NCBI GenBank assembly: GCA_035236585.1
Contig: CP141137.1
Coordinates: forward strand, 9,750,327-9,814,326
Direction: 5' to 3'
Source of the DNA: Warburgia ugandensis
Lineage: Eukaryota; Streptophyta; Magnoliopsida; Canellales; Canellaceae
Length of the DNA: 64,000 bases
Shown piece by piece: positions 48,183 to 60,900 of this stretch (its first letter is position 1; the number at the start of each line of letters is the position of its first letter). Under the pieces are notes generated by a model that worked only from the letters and a program-made list of their open reading frames with translations, made no database searches and was not told the DNA's origin. Made by a program: the position numbers and the translations under genes.

Positions 48183-49355
48183 ACACGGTTCTAATAATTT
48201 GAGGTAGCCATTTAGCACGAGCTTGATAATCAACTAGATCTTCAGAAAGAACTCATGTATCTCTGAAATCTTGGGTCTTGAATGGCATGAAGAAGGCAAT
48301 ATTGGTCTTGAGATCCTCATCTTGTCTTCAGCAAATGAGCAATGTTAAATGATGATTAGTCCACTAAACTAACATAATCCATTACCTTGCTTCAACTTTA
48401 GTAAATTGATGCAATCAATTGGTTTGAAATACCATTTGACTATTTAGCAGTAATAAGTATTCACCAGTTTATGGAAGTTTGGTAGTTGATTGTTTGACTA
48501 GGTAGTAGGTTAGACATCTAATCTTAAAAAATTTCCAAGTATCTTGAACCAACTAACTGGAACCATGGGCAGCTGATTGGTTTGACAATTAAGTCAATTA
48601 ATCCTTTGTCTTTTTATGTAATAGGCAATTGCTTTCCCTTGCTAGTCTACTGCAAAAGTAGAATTATTGAGAACTTATACTTTTGAGAACTTTTAACTTG
48701 ATTCAATCTCCTTCCTTTGGTTTGACTTTTGGCATAAATTCACACTCACACAAGAAGTTAGAAATCCAATGAAAAGTTTTATTATAATCAAAATAAAAAA
48801 AAGGTTGAGCAATACTAGTAAAAAAATACAAATTAAGAGACAATCTTTCCTTTTTTTATTTTGCAAAAATTTCTCGAAATTTATAAAATTTTGCCTTGTC
48901 AACTTATTCTCAAATATGAAGTTCGTAACTGTAATCATAATACATATTATTTTCTTAAAACGAGGTCTGACTTAAATAAGTGGAAAGAAATACATGGCAA
49001 GGTAATATTCCTTTTCGTTTCTTTCTTCAATATTGTTAAATTTTATTTCAAATAACATTTTGAAGTAATGGTACTTACAATATGAGAACTCCCAAGCTTA
49101 TAATTTTCATTCTTTAGATAGAAAAATCCCTTAAATTTGATCAATAGACAAGGGCAAAGGCTATATATTATCTTGTTTTTCATCTGTTGGTTCATATTTT
49201 CTAATAAAAGAAGTAACAAATAATGTGTGATTCCGAGTCAACAAGTGCCCTATTTTTGTTTCTGTGTTATAGGTGCTCTTGTTTATTATTGGGAGCACCA
49301 TATAATGGAGACATAAAGAGAGAGGATGAAGGGGAATTGCATGATGAAGCCAGTC
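48183..49355. other. No recognised gene
   Basis: AT-rich DNA. The ORFs at 48693-49055 on both strands are low-complexity. Confidence 0.35.
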
Positions 49356-49359
49356 TCAT

Positions 49360-49765
49360 TGCAGTTGCATCGTAGATGTTATAAAACATTGGTGTGGGAC
49401 CCACATGCCTTTTTTTATTTTATTTTAAATAAGTATTCAAACCATTCAAGTAATACATCCTATCCTAGATGGCCTATAGGCAACAAATATCCTATCTATG
49501 AAGACCTCAAACACCTAGTTTATTGTAATTTCTCAAGTTGTACTTTAGCTGGTATAAAACAAATAAGTCCAAAAAGCACAACATACATCCATTTATAGCT
49601 TGAGAAAGTATAATAAGGAGGATGTTTGAGGTCTTCATAGATAAGATTTTTGGTATCTACAGGCCACCTAGGATAGGCCAAATCACTTGAATGGTTCAGG
49701 TACTAAAAAAACTATAGCATGTGGGCTCACACCTGGTTGCATCATATAATTATGAGAGAGAGAGA
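49360..49765. mobile_element. Long foldback inverted repeat, MITE candidate
   Basis: The left arm (about 49362-49522) and right arm (about 49617-49762) are inverted copies. Paired blocks include TCTATGAAGACCTCAAACA with its inverse TGTTTGAGGTCTTCATAGA, and GTGGGACCCACATG with CATGTGGGCTCACAC. The loop is about 95 bp. The arms are imperfect, and no transposase is present. Exact ends and the target duplication were not resolved. Confidence 0.65.
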
Positions 49766-50172
49766 GAGGGAACTCACATTTTATGGTGAAATAAAATTGT
49801 TTTTTAAGTAGAATTGTGATGACATCTTAAATTGGGAATATATTCTACAAATCTAAAATTCATAATATAAATGCAAAATCATGAATAATAGAAGAATTTT
49901 CCTATAATTTTTGTAGAAGGAAATGCATAATATAAAATAAACACAAATTACACCCAAGTCAAGTTGTGATGGCAAACAACTTGGCATCTCCTTTGAAGTA
50001 TGCTTGGTTGCAGGTTTGAGTTGCCATTTTTTCTTTAGTTGGAGGTTATATTTATGATCATGTTCACGTGTAAGTGATTTGCTTTGTGATCTTTAGCTTT
50101 TCAATTCATATTTACGGTTGGTCCAAGAGTTAAGGTGGCACTTTCTTCTTTATGGAGAGATTAAATAGACTT
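49766..50172. other. No recognised feature
   Basis: AT-rich sequence starting beside a short GA run (49755-49770). Confidence 0.35.
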
Positions 50173-50252
50173 AAGGGCAGCCCCGGTGCATGAAGCTCCC
50201 GCTTATGCGGGGTCTGAGAAAGGGGTGGACTATAAGGGCCTAAAGTATTAGG
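50173..50252 (-). mobile_element. Au-type SINE, copy 17, 3' half only
   Basis: Reads AAGGGCAGCCCCGGTGCATG through GGGCCTAAAGTA and stops, so the tRNA-like head is missing. Confidence 0.78.
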
Positions 50253-51158
50253 ATAATAGGGAAGGTAGTTTGCTTCATAATTTTTGTAAAAAAAAAAAAA
50301 AAACCAAAGAAAAGGGTTATGCCCAAGTACTGTGCATTTGGTACGCACACAACTTTTCGTGTATCTCTTTCGCCGGTGGTGGCTGATTGACTCCCAAAGA
50401 AACAAACGCGGCAGGAATTCGATTCCAGAAGAAGCAAACGAGCGTGAATGGTAATGGAAATCCGGTAAACTATTATTTTCTGATTCGTTCTATGCTGCTT
50501 CTTCTCTTTTTAGTTTGCTTTCTCTCTCGTGATGATGAAATCTTTTATTTTGATCGCCATATCTTAATAAGGTGGTAGAATATCCCGCCGTTTCTTTGAT
50601 TCAAAAAGAATTTAGGGTTCCTAAGAGGTCGAGAGTGATCTAGCTTTTCTTTTCTTGAGTTTCGGGAGCATTAACATGTTTGTCGTTTAGATGCATGCAT
50701 ATATGAACTACTTGATTTCTCTTGTAATTTAGCATTTTATCAGTGCCAGAAGAAGCTGAGAACACACTTGGACCTGAAGGAACTATTCAGAATGCTTGAA
50801 CAATCTGTTCTGACACCATCAACCATCAAAGTCTAGTATCTTGTGGAGACTTTCTTGTTAACCATTAAACTTCTGACACTAAGAAGCTTTTGGAGAACAC
50901 TGTAGTGATAAGATGAAACAAGTATTCGTCATTTGGTTCTCATCAAGGGGGCACGGGTAGTTATATTTTGATCTATCTATGTGGAATTTGCTATTACAAG
51001 ATCTGCTTTTTCCAAGTCGTCTAACATAAAGATTATATGTTCTGCTGCATAAGGGTCCTATAAGAATATCCCCTTGTCCTTGTTTCTAAAACTTTCCATG
51101 TAGCTTTATTATGTGGTTCCCTGTTTCTTACTAAAATGCACTTTTACGTTTATTAATA
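50253..51158. other. Possible exon-like segments, unassigned
   Basis: 50380-50466 looks like a plant first exon, ending GGAAATCCG before a GTAAAC donor. A second segment after an AG at 50751-50752 encodes a short open stretch (CQKKLRTHLDLKELFRMLEQ) before a stop. Their relation to a gene is unproven. An A run lies at 50288-50302. Confidence 0.2.
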
Positions 51159-52169
51159 GGAGTCATATGTTCAACAACTTCCAGAATATGTCAATACCTT
51201 ATGGCAGTAAACAATAATCAATCAATATCTTGACTATACAAAGATTACACACAAGCTGAGAATGCCCTAGAAGGTTTAACATCTGCCATGCATCCATCTT
51301 TAGTTTTCTAAAATAATTTAATTCTTAAATCATGAAAAGAGGTTTCAGCTATTGCATCAGCTGTTGTTTACAAATTTGCTACCTGGGCTGTTTGGGTGGA
51401 GATATTGGCACCGTACTAGAGCTTGCTAAGTGCCATATCAGTTGGTATCTACTTGCTCCTTGTTTCATTGTGCTTAGGTCTTGTTTAGAGCGACTAAACT
51501 TCTTCATCTTTGTCTAGCCATGCTCCCTAGAATTTCTAGTTTGTTCTCATCCTTTGTAGGGTGTGGAGCTAGTGTTCACAACTTCATCTTCCTCCTCCTC
51601 CATAATTTATACATCTGTCATGTGGGTTTTAGTCTCTGCTGGAAACCTGTCTTCTTTTTCTTATTTAATAGGAGTCATATGTTCAACAACTTCCAGAATA
51701 TACCTTATGGCAATAAACATGAATTAATCAATATCTTGACTATATAAAGATTACGCACAAGCCTGAGAATGCCCTAGAAGGTTTCACGTCTGCCATACCT
51801 CCATCTTTAGTTTTCTAAACAATTTTATTTCTTAAACCATGATAAGTGGTTGCAGCTATTGCATCAGCTGTTGCTTACAAATTTGCTACTTTCGCTGTTT
51901 GGGAGGAGATATTGGCACTACACCAGAGCTTGCTAAGTGAACTGGTATCTACTTACTCCTTGTTTCATTGTGCTCAGGTCTTATATAGATCAACTAAACT
52001 TCTTTATCTTTGTCTAGCCATTCTCCCTAGAATTTCTTCCTTGTTCTCATCCTTTGTAGGGTATGGAGCTAGTTATTACAACTTCATCTTCCTCCGCCCC
52101 CATAATCTATGCGTCTGTCATGTAGGTTTTAGTCTCTGCTAGAAATCTGTCTTCTTTTTCTTATTTAAT
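51159..52169. repeat. Two-copy tandem duplication, unit about 505 bp
   Basis: Copies span about 51159-51668 and 51669-52169. Both start AGGAGTCATATGTTCAACAA and end CTTCTTTTTCTTATTTAAT, and they differ by scattered substitutions and small indels. Both contain a short coding-like stretch after an AG (AIASAVAYKFAT) that matches no family I know. Confidence 0.85.
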
Positions 52170-52774
52170 CCACATCTTCTCCATTTCCCAATTTAATGCC
52201 TAATTGAACTTCGCCACATGTTGTGCATCCTTACCAACTCAATTTAGGCATTCCTTTGATAAGTAATCCAGCCCCTATTATTTATTGCAATAGATGGGAA
52301 TCATTTACTGCATTTAGTGGAGATTATTATGAATGGTTGTGGGATCCTTGAACTGGCAGGAACAAACCAGTGGATGAAGCAGCAAGGAGAGGTTCCTTAA
52401 TTTTGGATTCTTTTATCCAGAGAACACAGTATATGGGAAAAAAGGGGAGAATTTACTACCTTCTCTAAACAACTTGGATGGAGGACAACAATGTGACCTT
52501 AGCTAATTCCATAGCAGCCCTCACGTGAGAGCTCCTTAGCCCAAAACCCTTTATTCACTACAAGAGAAGGGCATAGAGAGAGTGATGGCTAAATCAGCTT
52601 CACAAAAAGGAATGTTGAAGAAATCTAGCAAAAAAGGTGAAAATGTAATCTTTGGGATCAGGCTTGGATTTGGGAGAAAGAGTGGACCCATTGGGAGGGT
52701 GGCCATCTTAAAATCTTGTTAATACATGCATAGGTACATACACATATTCAAATACATGCACGCACACACACATG

Positions 52775-55700
52775 TCATCATCATCAAGGCCTTATCCCAA
52801 TTAGAGGTTGGCCACATGAATCTTATTCCTCCATTCCTCTCTATTAAGTACCATGGCTTCATTTAGTCCCAAAGTTTTTAAATCTTTCCTCACCACTTTT
52901 ATGCACGTTCTTTTGGGCCTTCCCCTTGCCCTTTTAGAACCTTCTACTTGTATTGCCTCACTCCTTCTAACCGGTGCCGTTGTTGATCTCCTTTGAATAT
53001 GTCCAAACCATCTAAGTCTAATCTCCCTCATCTTGTTATCTATTGGTGCTACCCTTAAATTTCCTCTAATATTTTCATTTCTAATTCTATCCTTTCTTGT
53101 CTTACCATTCATCCATCTCAACATTCTCATTTCTGCGACACTCATCCTATAAGCATGATGTTCCTTAACTACTCAACACTCTGATCCATAGAGCATGGCC
53201 GGCCTTTTGGTCATCTTATAGAATTTTCCTTTTAAAATGAGTGGCACCTGCCGATCACACAAAATTCCAGGTGCACATCTTCATTTGTTCCAACCTGCTT
53301 GGATTCTTTAGGTAACTTCTCTCTCAATTTCTCCACTCTCATGATCATTGATCCTAAGTACCGAAAGTGGTTTTTTATAGGGACTTTTTGGTTATCAATC
53401 TTGACTACTGTTCCATTCCTACTCCTCTCCTTGCTAAAATTGCATTCCATATATTCTGTCTTAGTTCGGCTAATTTTAAATCCTTAACTCTAGCTTTATG
53501 TTTACACCCTCTCTTGTCTCATCAAGTAAGGCTATATCATCTGCAAATAGCATACACCAGGGAATCTCCTTGTGTAGATGTTTTGTTAACTCATCCATAA
53601 CCAATGTGAAAAGGTATGGGCTCAATGCCGATCCTTGGTGGAATCTTACAGTCACTGGAAAATCACCAGTCTCGCCACTAGTGGTCTTAACATTTGTTAC
53701 CGCTGCCTCATACATATCTTTAATTATGTCTATAGACCCCTGTGAAGCCCCTATATCGCCCAACACCCTTCATATTAACTCTCTAGGGACTCTATCATAA
53801 GTTTTCTCTAAGTCGATAAAGACCATGTTGAGATCTTTCCTCCTCTCCCTATATTTCTCTACTAATTGTCTTAGTAAGAAAATAGCTTCCATGGTAGACC
53901 TCCCAGGCATGAAACCAAATTGATTCTTCGATACACTTGTTTCATGTCATAGCCTCTTCTCAATCACTCTTTTAAAGAGTTTCATAGTATGACTCATAAG
54001 TTTGATCCCTCGATAATTAGTGCAACTCTGTATGTCTCCTTTATTCTTATAAATTGGCACAATAGAACTTTTCTTCCACTCATCAGACATTTTCTTTGAT
54101 TTTATAATCTTGTTAAACAACTTGGTCAACCAAACTATCCCAATATCTCCCATATGCTTCCAAACCTCTATTGGTATACCATTAGGCTCCATGGCCTTTC
54201 CTGATCTCATCTTTTTCAAGGCCTCTTTCACTTCAGATATTCTAATCCTACGTTCATATCTATAATATCCAATGTTATTTAGATTTATAGTATTTTCAAT
54301 CCCTATATTCTGAGAGCCATTGTCATTTAACAAATTTTGAAAGTATGTTTCCCACCTTTGTTTGATCTCATCATCTTTGACTTATACCCTTTGATCATTG
54401 CTTTTAATGTACCTAACATGATCTAAGTTCTTACCCTTCTGTTATCTTACTTTTGCAAGTTTAAACATATCTTTCTCACATTTTCTTGTTCCTAGTCTAT
54501 TATAGAGCTCATCATATGCTTTAAGTTTAGCTTTACTATTCTCTTAGCAACCTTTTTGGCATTCTTATATTATTTATAGTTTTCATTATTTCTAGTCTTT
54601 TACCATGCTTTAAAATACATCCATTTTTTCTTTAATAACTTTTTGCACTATTTCACTCCACCACCATATTTCTTTTATTAATTGCCTTTTACCTTTAGAT
54701 ACTCCTAAGACATCTTTTGCCACTTTCCTAATAGACTCAGCAATATTAATTCACATTGTATTTACTTCTGTTTCATAGTTCTAATTTCCATCTACCATCA
54801 ACTTATTTGTGAATGAGGTTATTTTCTCTTCTTTTAAGTTCCACTACTTAATTTTTAGATACCTGTTAAGCTCATTTTCTTTCTTCCATCTTTTTATATG
54901 GATATCCATAACCATTAACCTATGTTGTGCGCTTAAATTCTCACCGGGTATCACCTTACAATCCTTACACATAGATCGTTCATTATTCCTAAGTAGAAAA
55001 AAGTCTATTTGGCTTTTATGAAGTCCACTTTTAAAGGTTATTAAGTGTCCACCCCTCTTCTTAAAGAGTGTATTTGCAATGGCCAAGTTATATGACAAAG
55101 CAAAATTGAGGATATTCTCCCCCATCTCATTTCATTCAACTATACCATACCCTCCATGTATTCCATCACATCCTTCCTTTTCTTTTTCTACACATTTAAG
55201 TCTGCTCTTATAAATATCCCCTCAATGTTGGGAATTTCTTGCATGACTCCCTCCATATCTTCCCAAAACTGTCTCTTGATTATATCTTGTAACCCTACTT
55301 GTGGTGCGTATGCACTTATAACACTTATAATCTTCTCTCTTAGAACAAGTTTTATTATTACAATTCTATCACTGATTATCCACTATTATTCCTACGTCAT
55401 TTATGTTATTATCCTTTCCTACATACCATAATTTATACCCATCTATTTCTTTAGCTTTAGCCCCTTTCAACTTGGTTTCTTGGATACAAGTGATGTTGAC
55501 TCTTCTACGTTTCATTGCGTCTACTAACTCCAAACTCTTACCTGTCAATGTCCCTATATTCCATGTGGTGATACGAATCTTATGCTTTGGAGATATCCTA
55601 TTTACTATCGCCTTTCTCGACCTCCATGGCATGAACACATGTCCACTTTTCACTGCACCTGTGTTTTGATGCAGCACGTCGCTTCCGAGGGGACGCTCTA

Positions 55701-55870
55701 GCAGCCTTTGCTCATTTTTCACTACACCTGGGATCCAATGTAGCGCGTCGCTTCTGAGAGAATGTCCTAGCAACCCTTGCCTATTTTTCACTGCACCTGG
55801 GATCCAATGCAGCATGTCGCTTATAGGGAACGCCCTAGCTTGAAGGAATGTCAGTTTTCTATTCATGTCA
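52775..55870 (-). mobile_element. Nearly full-length, decayed RTE-type LINE
   Basis: Read on the minus strand, it begins with an N-terminal tandem repeat. An AP-like endonuclease follows (TTWNIGTLTGKS, IQETKLKG), and a later segment carries HKSQIDFFLL. The reverse transcriptase comes next, with ALKKMRSGKAMEPNGIPIEV, TNYRGIKLMSHTMKLFKRVI, FHQGSALSPYLFTLVMDELT and the FADD box in WCMLFADDIALL. The C-terminal region has MSVAEMRMLRWMNGKTRKDR and IRLRWFGHIQRR. The 3' end is a short TGATGATGA tail, as in plant RTE elements. Length is about 3.1 kb, close to an intact element. Several frameshifts and stops break the ORF, so it is not active. The plus-strand ORFs in this interval are shadows. Confidence 0.9.
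55615..55821 (-). repeat. Triplicated about 69-bp segment in the LINE N-terminal region
   Basis: Three consecutive units of about 23 residues read SDMLHWIPGAVKNRQGLL, SDALHWIPGVVKNEQRLL and SDVLHQNTGAVKSGH. The third is most diverged. The repeat precedes the endonuclease domain. Confidence 0.85.
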
Positions 55871-55892
55871 TATTAGGGTTGTCATAGTTTTA

Positions 55893-55997
55893 AAAAACTG
55901 AAGATGATTTTCATTTCTTCCTTACAAACTAATATACAAATGCATATTCATTTGTAAACAGAAAAGAAATAATAAAATCATCTTCAGCTTCACCCTT
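55893..55997. repeat. Hairpin-forming dispersed repeat, copy 1
   Basis: The arms CTGAAGATGATTTTCATTTC and its inverse near AATAAAATCATCTTCAG flank ACAAATGCATATTCATTTGT, itself nearly palindromic. It sits next to copy 2 and the LINE 5' end. Confidence 0.7.
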
Positions 55998-56038
55998 GCC
56001 GGCTGGCACCTAATGCAAGGGTTGCCATATTTTAAGAA

Positions 56039-56135
56039 GCTGGAGATGATTTTCATTTCTTCCTCACAAACTAATATACAAATGCATATTCATCTGTAAA
56101 AAAGAAATAACAAAATCATCTTCAACTTGTCCCTT
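56039..56135. repeat. Hairpin-forming dispersed repeat, copy 2
   Basis: It has the same structure as copy 1, with CTGGAGATGATTTTCATTTC at the left and AACAAAATCATCTTCAAC at the right. The segment between copies 1 and 2 (CCTTGCCGGCTGGCACCTAA) also follows copy 3. Confidence 0.7.
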
Positions 56136-57657
56136 GTAGATATCACACCCTTTCCTTCTCTTGTAGTCCAAGATCCTTAAATAGTTTGGTTTACTTCCTT
56201 GTTAACACAAGTATTCATAGCAATACTTTCTCTGCAAGGGAGATTGTGCCACCAAAGCCTTTGACTTCCAAGTCCTATCCAAAATCATCATTTCTCAACA
56301 CCTACATAGATCTTGCATTGGAGAGTTGAAGAATTCCTTTCAACTCTTAGCCCAAGAAGAAAAGCAAGTTCTTGATCTCTAAAGATTTAAACTTGCTAAG
56401 GATCTCCCCTTTCTCGGGAGGTTCTTCTCTTCTGCTCTTTTTGGACAAATCACATGATTACAAAAAGGGTGCCATTTTTCATCAAAAGATTTTGACACTT
56501 ACACATCTCAAGAAGAGAAAAAACAGAACTGGGAAACACTCAAGAGAATCCAAAAGCAGAAAATGCAAAGTACTAAGTGAATACATGACCTTACAATAAA
56601 TAAAGACGTGGTTTGGGGATTCTTTTTTACCCATAAACATGATGCATCTGTTAGCAAATTGTAAGCTCTTCCATTTGAGGATGCCAATGCAGCTAGTCTT
56701 ATGATGTCAAAGGTCCATTGAAAAACTTGCTCTCCTTGGTGGATGTAAGAGATCCAGACCTTTCACCAAAATTTAGATCTGGAGCCATAGTGTAGTGAAT
56801 TTGGTGGGTGTTCAAATTCGCTTATTTCCATATGAAAAAACTTATTGTCTTTGAGATCTCTTCTAAACACAAGATCCCAAACTACCTTTCTCCTCAGTCC
56901 GTTATTGGGGTCAAGAATATGTTTCCCTTCCTCACAAACTAACCTATATAGTCTTGGGAAGCATGAGAAAGAAATCCTATGAGTATCACCAAGTGATGGG
57001 TTCTCTGAAATCCTAATCCTACTTCGCATTTCCCATCCCTAATCATGTGAAAAGGCTCCAGCTTGTTTCGCTTAAACCGGATTTCTACCTAACTCTTTTA
57101 CCACCTGCCTGCCCCATCCCTCGCGTTTATTTGAATTTTCTGTAAAATGGCTGACAGAAACTCAATCCTAGTTCGTTTTATTCAGAAAAGCATGTTATTC
57201 TGGAACCTGAGCACCAGTGAGACTGTAGAAGTTGAGATTCCATCCAGAGCTTTTTCTTTGAGTTTCTTTTCATTCTATAAATGGGAAGTCCAAAATTATG
57301 TTAGGAATGGAATGGAATGAAAACTGTTGTTAACATGTGTGCAATTAAATTTTAATTGCATGGATCTCATCCCGGGCTGTTTTCCAACGACAACTAACTT
57401 TCCTATAAAATTTAAAAATGCTAAGCAAACTTTGTTCTACAGCAATATGGAAATGCATTTGTTTACATGGTCTCCGGGAGATATTATGAGTCAGAGTAGT
57501 ATTGACAATGTTATGTCATATAAACTCTTCAGGAATTTTATCCTGTTGTCCATCATTGCTTTTTCCTCTTTGCCTCCAGGAACTATTTCCTTATTGCTTC
57601 TTAACACGTGTGCTTGTAGTTCGAGGTTGAGCCTTCATGATTTTTGGTCTTTTTCGA
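56136..57657. other. Upstream region of the AS8-like gene, unassigned
   Basis: No recognised coding sequence. The ORFs at 56372-56599, 56763-57029 and 57327-57752 lack domains. A promoter and noncoding first exon for the gene at 57910 should lie in this stretch or further left. Confidence 0.3.
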
Positions 57658-57678
57658 CTTCTCTTTCAATATTTTACT

Positions 57679-57856
57679 TAAAAGGGCAGCCCCAGTGCAT
57701 GAAGCTCCTGCCTATGCAGGGTCCGGGGAAGGGGCGGACCACAAGAGCCTAAAGTACACAGTCTTACCTTGCATTTGCAAGAGGCTGTTTCCACACCTTG
57801 AACCCGTGACCTGAAGGTCACATGACGACAACTTTTACCATTGCACCAAGGCTCCC
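57679..57856 (-). mobile_element. Au-type SINE, copy 18, with 21-bp target duplication
   Basis: This is a full-length minus-strand copy with an intact head and tail, flanked by a perfect 21-bp repeat at 57658-57678 and 57857-57877. It ends 44 bp before the 3' splice site of the AS8-like coding exon, so it probably lies in a 5'-UTR intron. Confidence 0.94.
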
Positions 57857-57909
57857 CTTCTCTTTCAATATTTTACTGCTGACATTTATTTCTTTGATTG
57901 CAGGTCCTT

Positions 57910-60900
57910 ATGATCATAAAAGGGCTGTTTAGGAGATATGAAAGATGGAACCCTGTACATCCAACTTATGGAGCCTTTTGGGGTATGGGTATAGGTGTTG
58001 GCTGTGGTGTTGGATGGGGTCCAGGATTCGGTCCTGAGGTCATTGGTTATGTTGGAGCAGGATGTGGAGTCGGATTCAGTGTTGGCATCACACTGGCTGG
58101 TGTTGGTGTTGGCCTTCCTGCTAACTCTCTTAATGAATTTCCTTATAATGGTGCGTTTTGGTTATTTAGCTGTTCACTGTTGCTTTTCAATAGTTGACAT
58201 CAAAGTTCCACTTACTGCTCTATCATGGTTAATGTGGCTGTTGATGTATGGTTCTACTATGATGCCTGCACAAACACTTAAAATTGTTTTCCAAATTGGG
58301 TCTTTCTGTATGTTCATCTCTTCCTTGCAAACTAATATACAAATGCATATTCATTTGCAAGAAGGAAATAAATAACAAAATCATCTTCAACTTCTCCCTT
58401 ACCGGCTGGCACCTCACGCAAGACCCTCCTACTTTTTCATCCGGGTGTGGGACTGGCATTGGCGGAGTTTATATGGTCAAACATAGAAACTACATATTAC
58501 ATAGGTACTTATAAGGAGAAAAATAAATACCCTGATAAAGACAACTGTCATGCTAAAGTAAAAAAAGTTTCTCTGCCTTTATACCATCCATGTTCTAGAA
58601 ATTGCAAAACTGAGCAGTCACTAAAAGTAGTACCATACTTCTACAGGTACAAAATGACACAAAAAATACCTATGGTCTCTTAGATACGCATACCTCTCAA
58701 AAAAAAAAATGTCCTTGAAGCTAGAGTCATCTAATGCTTTTATCTTCTTCTTGCTATGAAAGATAATGGCTGACCTTCTTTATTTTTTAGTTGTCCTCTC
58801 ATCTTATGATGGTTTTAGGAAATACCTAATATCTTCCTTAAGTTTGCCACTAGAATCTGTCAGTTTTGACTGCTCTAATGTTCCAGACCAAAGTCAAATG
58901 AGAATCATTTCCTGCACAAAATGGCAGATCGCATGATTTCTGCCAATAGAGGTTCCTCTTCATTAGCTTTTATCTCTTCTTCCTCCTCCTCTTCCTTTCC
59001 AACCTAACTAACATGATCCTGTTAGCCATGAGTTTGACTTTGTCAATGCCAACTTCAGCTCTATAGTCCCTTTAATTTGCTCATATTCCTAGGTGACGGC
59101 TTGCCAGTGCGGCCTAAGTTTCTTATCTTCTCTCACATTTCGTGAGTCAGAGTTACTAACAGGGAGGGGCATGGAAGAGGCCCAAGCTCATGAAGCTTAG
59201 GTTATCCAAAGGTGCTTGGATCAGATGATGTAGTGAGGATCAAATTCATGTTGTTATATGAGGTTCTTCTGCAAATCCTTGATTCAGTAACAAAGGATCA
59301 TTGAAGGCTTCGTTGCATCATGTTCTGTCTCTGAGCAACCTTAGGCATGTATTATGTAACTGCATGTAGCTATGAAACACCAAAGCTTAGAATCTCCTTT
59401 CTAAATATCCTGTTTAGATCAAGAACCTCATTTATCAGTTTGTTGCTATGCAGCAATGCCTGGCGATTGTGACATGATTGAATACCTATTTAAGACGTAA
59501 CGTTATTATCATGTCTAAAATCCTTAAAAAAAGGAATCTTTACCCTTTCATCTGAGCTCCTTGGAGTTTCTTGGAGTGTCTGAGATCTTAGTCTGGGAAG
59601 CTCTGACCTAAGTAAATTTCTTGTGCAATCTTTACCTTATATCAGCATCACTAGGTTCAAAGTCTTCTGCCAATTCAGCATGGAAGTGCCTTGCACACCT
59701 TCTCCGTGAACTTTTTTCTCAAATTCAATTTGGCATCTTTATCTAGATCACATGAAGGATGTTGTTCTGTTGATTTTTCTTTGACTTTTGTTAATCTTTC
59801 ATTTAGTACCGTCAAGTTTTCATGCAAGGAGATGAAAACCAAAAGGCAACCTTGAGAAAAGGAGTTGACCTGGCTGGGTCATCCAGGTATGCAGGTGACT
59901 TAGCTATTTCATGTGGTTTGCAAATAATGCTGTCCATTCTATAGGGCAGAACTCAGACATGATCAAGAAGTGGCCCAAGTAAAGCATTGACTTGAGGAGT
60001 TCCTAAGTAGTTCTCAGTAAAAACTACATCAAAGTTACTTCGAACATCGACTTGGGTAGTTTTGAATACAACCAATGTCAAAAGTGTCAGTTTGTATACC
60101 TCTTTTGCTTTGGAGTTAATCCATTCCAGTTGGAGTCATACACCAGTTCGTGCTTTTGTGTGATTTCTTTGATGGCTTATTTATTTGAACTTGCATGTGG
60201 TCTTCTGTATTTTCTTGCCCTCTCTTATCATACGTCACCTAACACTATTAAATTCTAACCGAATATATGAGAAGTAATGGTGATGGGGAGTACACCTTAA
60301 TTTAGATGCTCTATTTATCCTCATGTCATAATATAGCAGTTTTATTATCGCCATCATCCCACGCATATCACCGAGGCCAGATCCCAATGCATTTTCCAAT
60401 TTGCAGTTCAATAGCATCTTTAAGTTTTGGGTTTCCATACATATAAATGTGCTCCTCAACTGGCAGATTACTGCCATTAACTCTTCTCTATCTCCATGTA
60501 TGGTGAGTGACAGGTAATGAACCAACATAGGTAGTATTATTATCATGACGTGCAGTTTTGTCTCAGCCATAAGCAAGCCTTGACCACTCAGTGTTGACAA
60601 CTAAACCATTTTCCTGTAAAAGAGCATCTGACAAGGACAGATGACCTGATGATGTGCAGGAAGAACTGAATGCTTACTATATAGACTGATCTTTGGGTTG
60701 TAGGAACTTGGCATGTGCCTTAGGATGATAATTTTGGTATATATTATGTTCTCTTTCTTGAGTTTCTTTCTCCTGTTACACAATTCTGGACCAAATTGGG
60801 AGAACATAGAATATCCTTGTATAGAAAGATGACTGTCCATAACCATTTCTCTGTCTTAGATCTCTGAAAATGCCAAGTTATGTCTTTGTTTCCTGTGTCC

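Noticed and set aside
53299-55669. Plus-strand ORFs at 53299-53800, 54809-55021, 55156-55669
   Set aside because: They are antisense shadows of the minus-strand LINE.
1523-57856. tRNA genes at the SINE heads
   Set aside because: A- and B-box-like sequences are present, but they belong to a repeated 180-bp SINE and cannot fold as complete tRNAs.
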